Assembly: GCF_002198735.1 (NCBI RefSeq)
Contig: NZ_MWLO01000141.1
Location: forward strand, 62,001-126,000
DNA length: 64,000 bases
Source of the DNA: Ideonella sp. A 288
GTDB taxonomy: Bacteria > Pseudomonadota > Gammaproteobacteria > Burkholderiales > Burkholderiaceae_C
Direction: 5' to 3'
Part shown: piece after piece, positions 62,705 to 64,000 of the stretch
Position numbering within the stretch: position 1 is the first letter of the stretch
How the letters are laid out: every line of letters begins with the position of its first letter
Notes under the pieces: generated by a model
The model's database searches: none
Told to the model about the DNA's origin: nothing
The model's input: the letters and a program-made list of their open reading frames with translations, nothing else
Translations under genes and position numbers: made by a program

Positions 62705-63403
62705 ATGCCCCCATTGCCACCGGTCACCAAGGCGCTGATGCTGATCTGCACGGCGATCTTCTGCCTGCAGAGCTTCGTGCCGCTGATCAGCCAGTTCTTT
62801 GGGCTGTGGCCGATCGCGAGCGGCCATTTCCTGCCCTGGCAGGTGATCACCTACGCGTTCCTGCACGGCGGCTTCGACCACCTGCTGTTCAACATGCTTG
62901 GCCTGTGGATGTTCGGCGCCGAGCTCGAGCGCCTGTGGGGCAATCGCCGCTACTACCAGATGCTCGCGGCCAGCGTGCTGACCGCCGCGATGGCCCAGCT
63001 GCTGGTGACCTTCCTCATCGGCTCCAACGCCTACACGGTGGGTGCGTCGGGGGCGCTGTTCGGCCTCTTGCTGGCCTACGCGCTGGCCTTTCCCTCGCGC
63101 CGCTTCGACCTGATCGGCTTCCTGCCGATGCTGCTGATGATGGTGCCCAACCAGATGATCAACCTGCTGGGCATGGGGCTGTTCTTCATGATGATCACGC
63201 GGCGCGACCTGGTGCCGCTGCCGCCGGTGCCGGTGCCGGCCAAGACCATGGTGGCCATCTTCGGCGGCCTTGAACTGCTGCTGGGCGTGTTCTTCGGCGG
63301 ATCGGGCGTGGCCCACTTCGCCCACCTGGGCGGCATGCTCGGGGCCTGGCTGCTGATCCGCCACTGGCGCAGCCAGTCGTCGTTCCGGGGCCGGCGGCGC
63401 TGA
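62705..63403 (+). CDS. rhomboid family intramembrane serine protease
   Basis: This 232-residue inner-membrane protein has six hydrophobic helices and the rhomboid catalytic pair: Ser in GASGALFG and His in VAHFAHLGG. HLLFNM supplies the oxyanion-side His and Asn. It should cleave membrane proteins inside the bilayer. It starts only 15 bases after the tRNA-Leu CCA end, so it may be transcribed from the tRNA promoter. No ribosome-binding site is evident. Confidence 0.9.
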   Translation: MPPLPPVTKALMLICTAIFCLQSFVPLISQFFGLWPIASGHFLPWQVITYAFLHGGFDHLLFNMLGLWMFGAELERLWGNRRYYQMLAASVLTAAMAQLLVTFLIGSNAYTVGASGALFGLLLAYALAFPSRRFDLIGFLPMLLMMVPNQMINLLGMGLFFMMITRRDLVPLPPVPVPAKTMVAIFGGLELLLGVFFGGSGVAHFAHLGGMLGAWLLIRHWRSQSSFRGRRR

Positions 63404-63416
63404 TCGCCGCGGGCGG

Positions 63417-64000
63417 TCAGGGCACCAGCCCGTCGGCCACCGTGGGGTAGCGCAGGCGCAGGCGCAGGTCGGCCTTCAGCCGCCGGTTGTCGAGCCGGCG
63501 CGATTCGCTCATGAAGCTCAGCAGCATCGGCGGCAGCACCTGTCGCGCCTCGTCGCGCGAGATGCGCGGCGGCGGCGGCAGGCCACACAGCCGCGCGGCC
63601 AGGTCGAAGTAGTCTCCCATCGTCAGCTCGGTGTCGTCGCTGGCGTGCACGATGCGCTGCGGCAGGCCATGGTGCAGCGCGGCCACGCAGGCCCGCGCCA
63701 GGTCGTCGGCATGGATGTGGTTGGTGTAGACATCGTCCTCGCGCCGCAGCACCGGCGTGCCGCGGGCCAGCCGCTCGCGCGGGTGGCCGCCCGGCCTGTC
63801 GGGCGCGTAGATGCCGGGGATGCGCAGGATGCTCACCACCACGCCACAGCGGCGGCCGTAGGCGCGCAGGTGGCGCTCGGCATCGACGCGCCGCCGGGCG
63901 CGGTCGCTCGCGGGATTCACCACGCGCGTCTCGTCGAAGCGCTCGCCGCCGGCGTCGCCGTACACGCCGCTGGTGCTGCCGTAGACAAGCCGGCGCACGC
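63417..64000 (-). CDS. SDR-type NAD-dependent epimerase/dehydratase, C-terminal part
   Basis: The gene runs off the right edge; about 194 codons are visible. It has RLVYGSTSGVYGD, the conserved Ser/Thr and glycine region of extended short-chain dehydrogenases, and LRIPGIYAPDR. The usual YxxxK pair is not recognisable after this motif, as in YeeZ-like atypical members. The substrate is unknown. It is convergent with the rhomboid gene, 13 bases between stops. Confidence 0.85.
   Translation of the reverse strand, partial: VRRLVYGSTSGVYGDAGGERFDETRVVNPASDRARRRVDAERHLRAYGRRCGVVVSILRIPGIYAPDRPGGHPRERLARGTPVLRREDDVYTNHIHADDLARACVAALHHGLPQRIVHASDDTELTMGDYFDLAARLCGLPPPPRISRDEARQVLPPMLLSFMSESRRLDNRRLKADLRLRLRYPTVADGLVP

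Overview
The window is chromosomal DNA of a high-GC betaproteobacterium. The best guess is the order Burkholderiales, in the Rubrivivax/Leptothrix/Piscinibacter/Methylibium neighbourhood. This rests on the very strong G/C third-position bias, the aerobic benzoyl-CoA (box) pathway with a BoxR-type regulator, a PEP-CTERM protein, a double-length UvrA, and the TRAP and Liv-type transporters. The genus cannot be fixed from sequence reading alone. I saw no insertion sequence, prophage, CRISPR array or rRNA. There is one tRNA, Leu-CAA.

Layout. 0-2 kb: a TRAP transporter operon (P, Q, truncated M) reading left. 2-8.5 kb: a TPR-like hypothetical gene and a fused double UvrA. 8.6-10.8 kb: a PEP-CTERM protein with a probable sigma-54 promoter, and an orphan amino-acid-type binding protein. 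10.8-24.1 kb: the benzoate block. A leftward operon encodes a DUF4863 cupin-like protein, benzoate-CoA ligase, an alpha/beta hydrolase and a five-gene Liv-type ABC importer. It diverges from boxR, which is followed by boxC-boxB-boxA. 24.2-25.4 kb: an exported metallo-beta-lactamase-fold hydrolase. 25.5-31.1 kb: an Lrp/AsnC regulator divergent from a fused indolepyruvate ferredoxin oxidoreductase, then a CIA30 protein and a DMT permease. 31.2-39.1 kb: RcnB-like protein, tandem GNAT, saccharopine-dehydrogenase-like protein, 6-phosphogluconate dehydrogenase, diguanylate cyclase, CoA-transferase with a VOC protein, and a small hypothetical. 39.3-44.9 kb: a signalling locus with a Ser/Thr kinase-TPR protein, a lipoprotein, a DUF418 membrane protein, a small exported protein and an ECF sigma factor. 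44.9-48 kb: LysR/lysA and an acyltransferase-like gene. 48-54.3 kb: a catabolic operon of Rieske oxygenase, glutamine-synthetase-like ligase, [2Fe-2S] ferredoxin and a TRAP transporter. 54.5-64 kb: S41 peptidase, valS, a degenerate 2-hydroxyacid dehydrogenase, galU, tusA-nudix-cysM, tRNA-Leu, rhomboid protease and a truncated SDR epimerase.

How the genes work together. The benzoate block is nearly self-contained: import (Liv system), CoA activation (bclA), epoxidation (boxAB) and ring cleavage (boxC). Four motifs of the TGCA-N6-TGCA type lie on its three predicted promoters, which suggests one BoxR regulon. boxD is missing from the window. The kinase/ECF locus has two promoters with the same two-block sequence at identical spacing (TGTCCnCTTT and GCGTCTG). 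This suggests that the kinase operon and the exported-protein/DUF418 operon are both targets of the encoded sigma factor; it is the most novel-looking unit here. The Rieske/GS-like/ferredoxin/TRAP operon resembles pathways that gamma-glutamylate an amine before oxygenation, with an unknown substrate.
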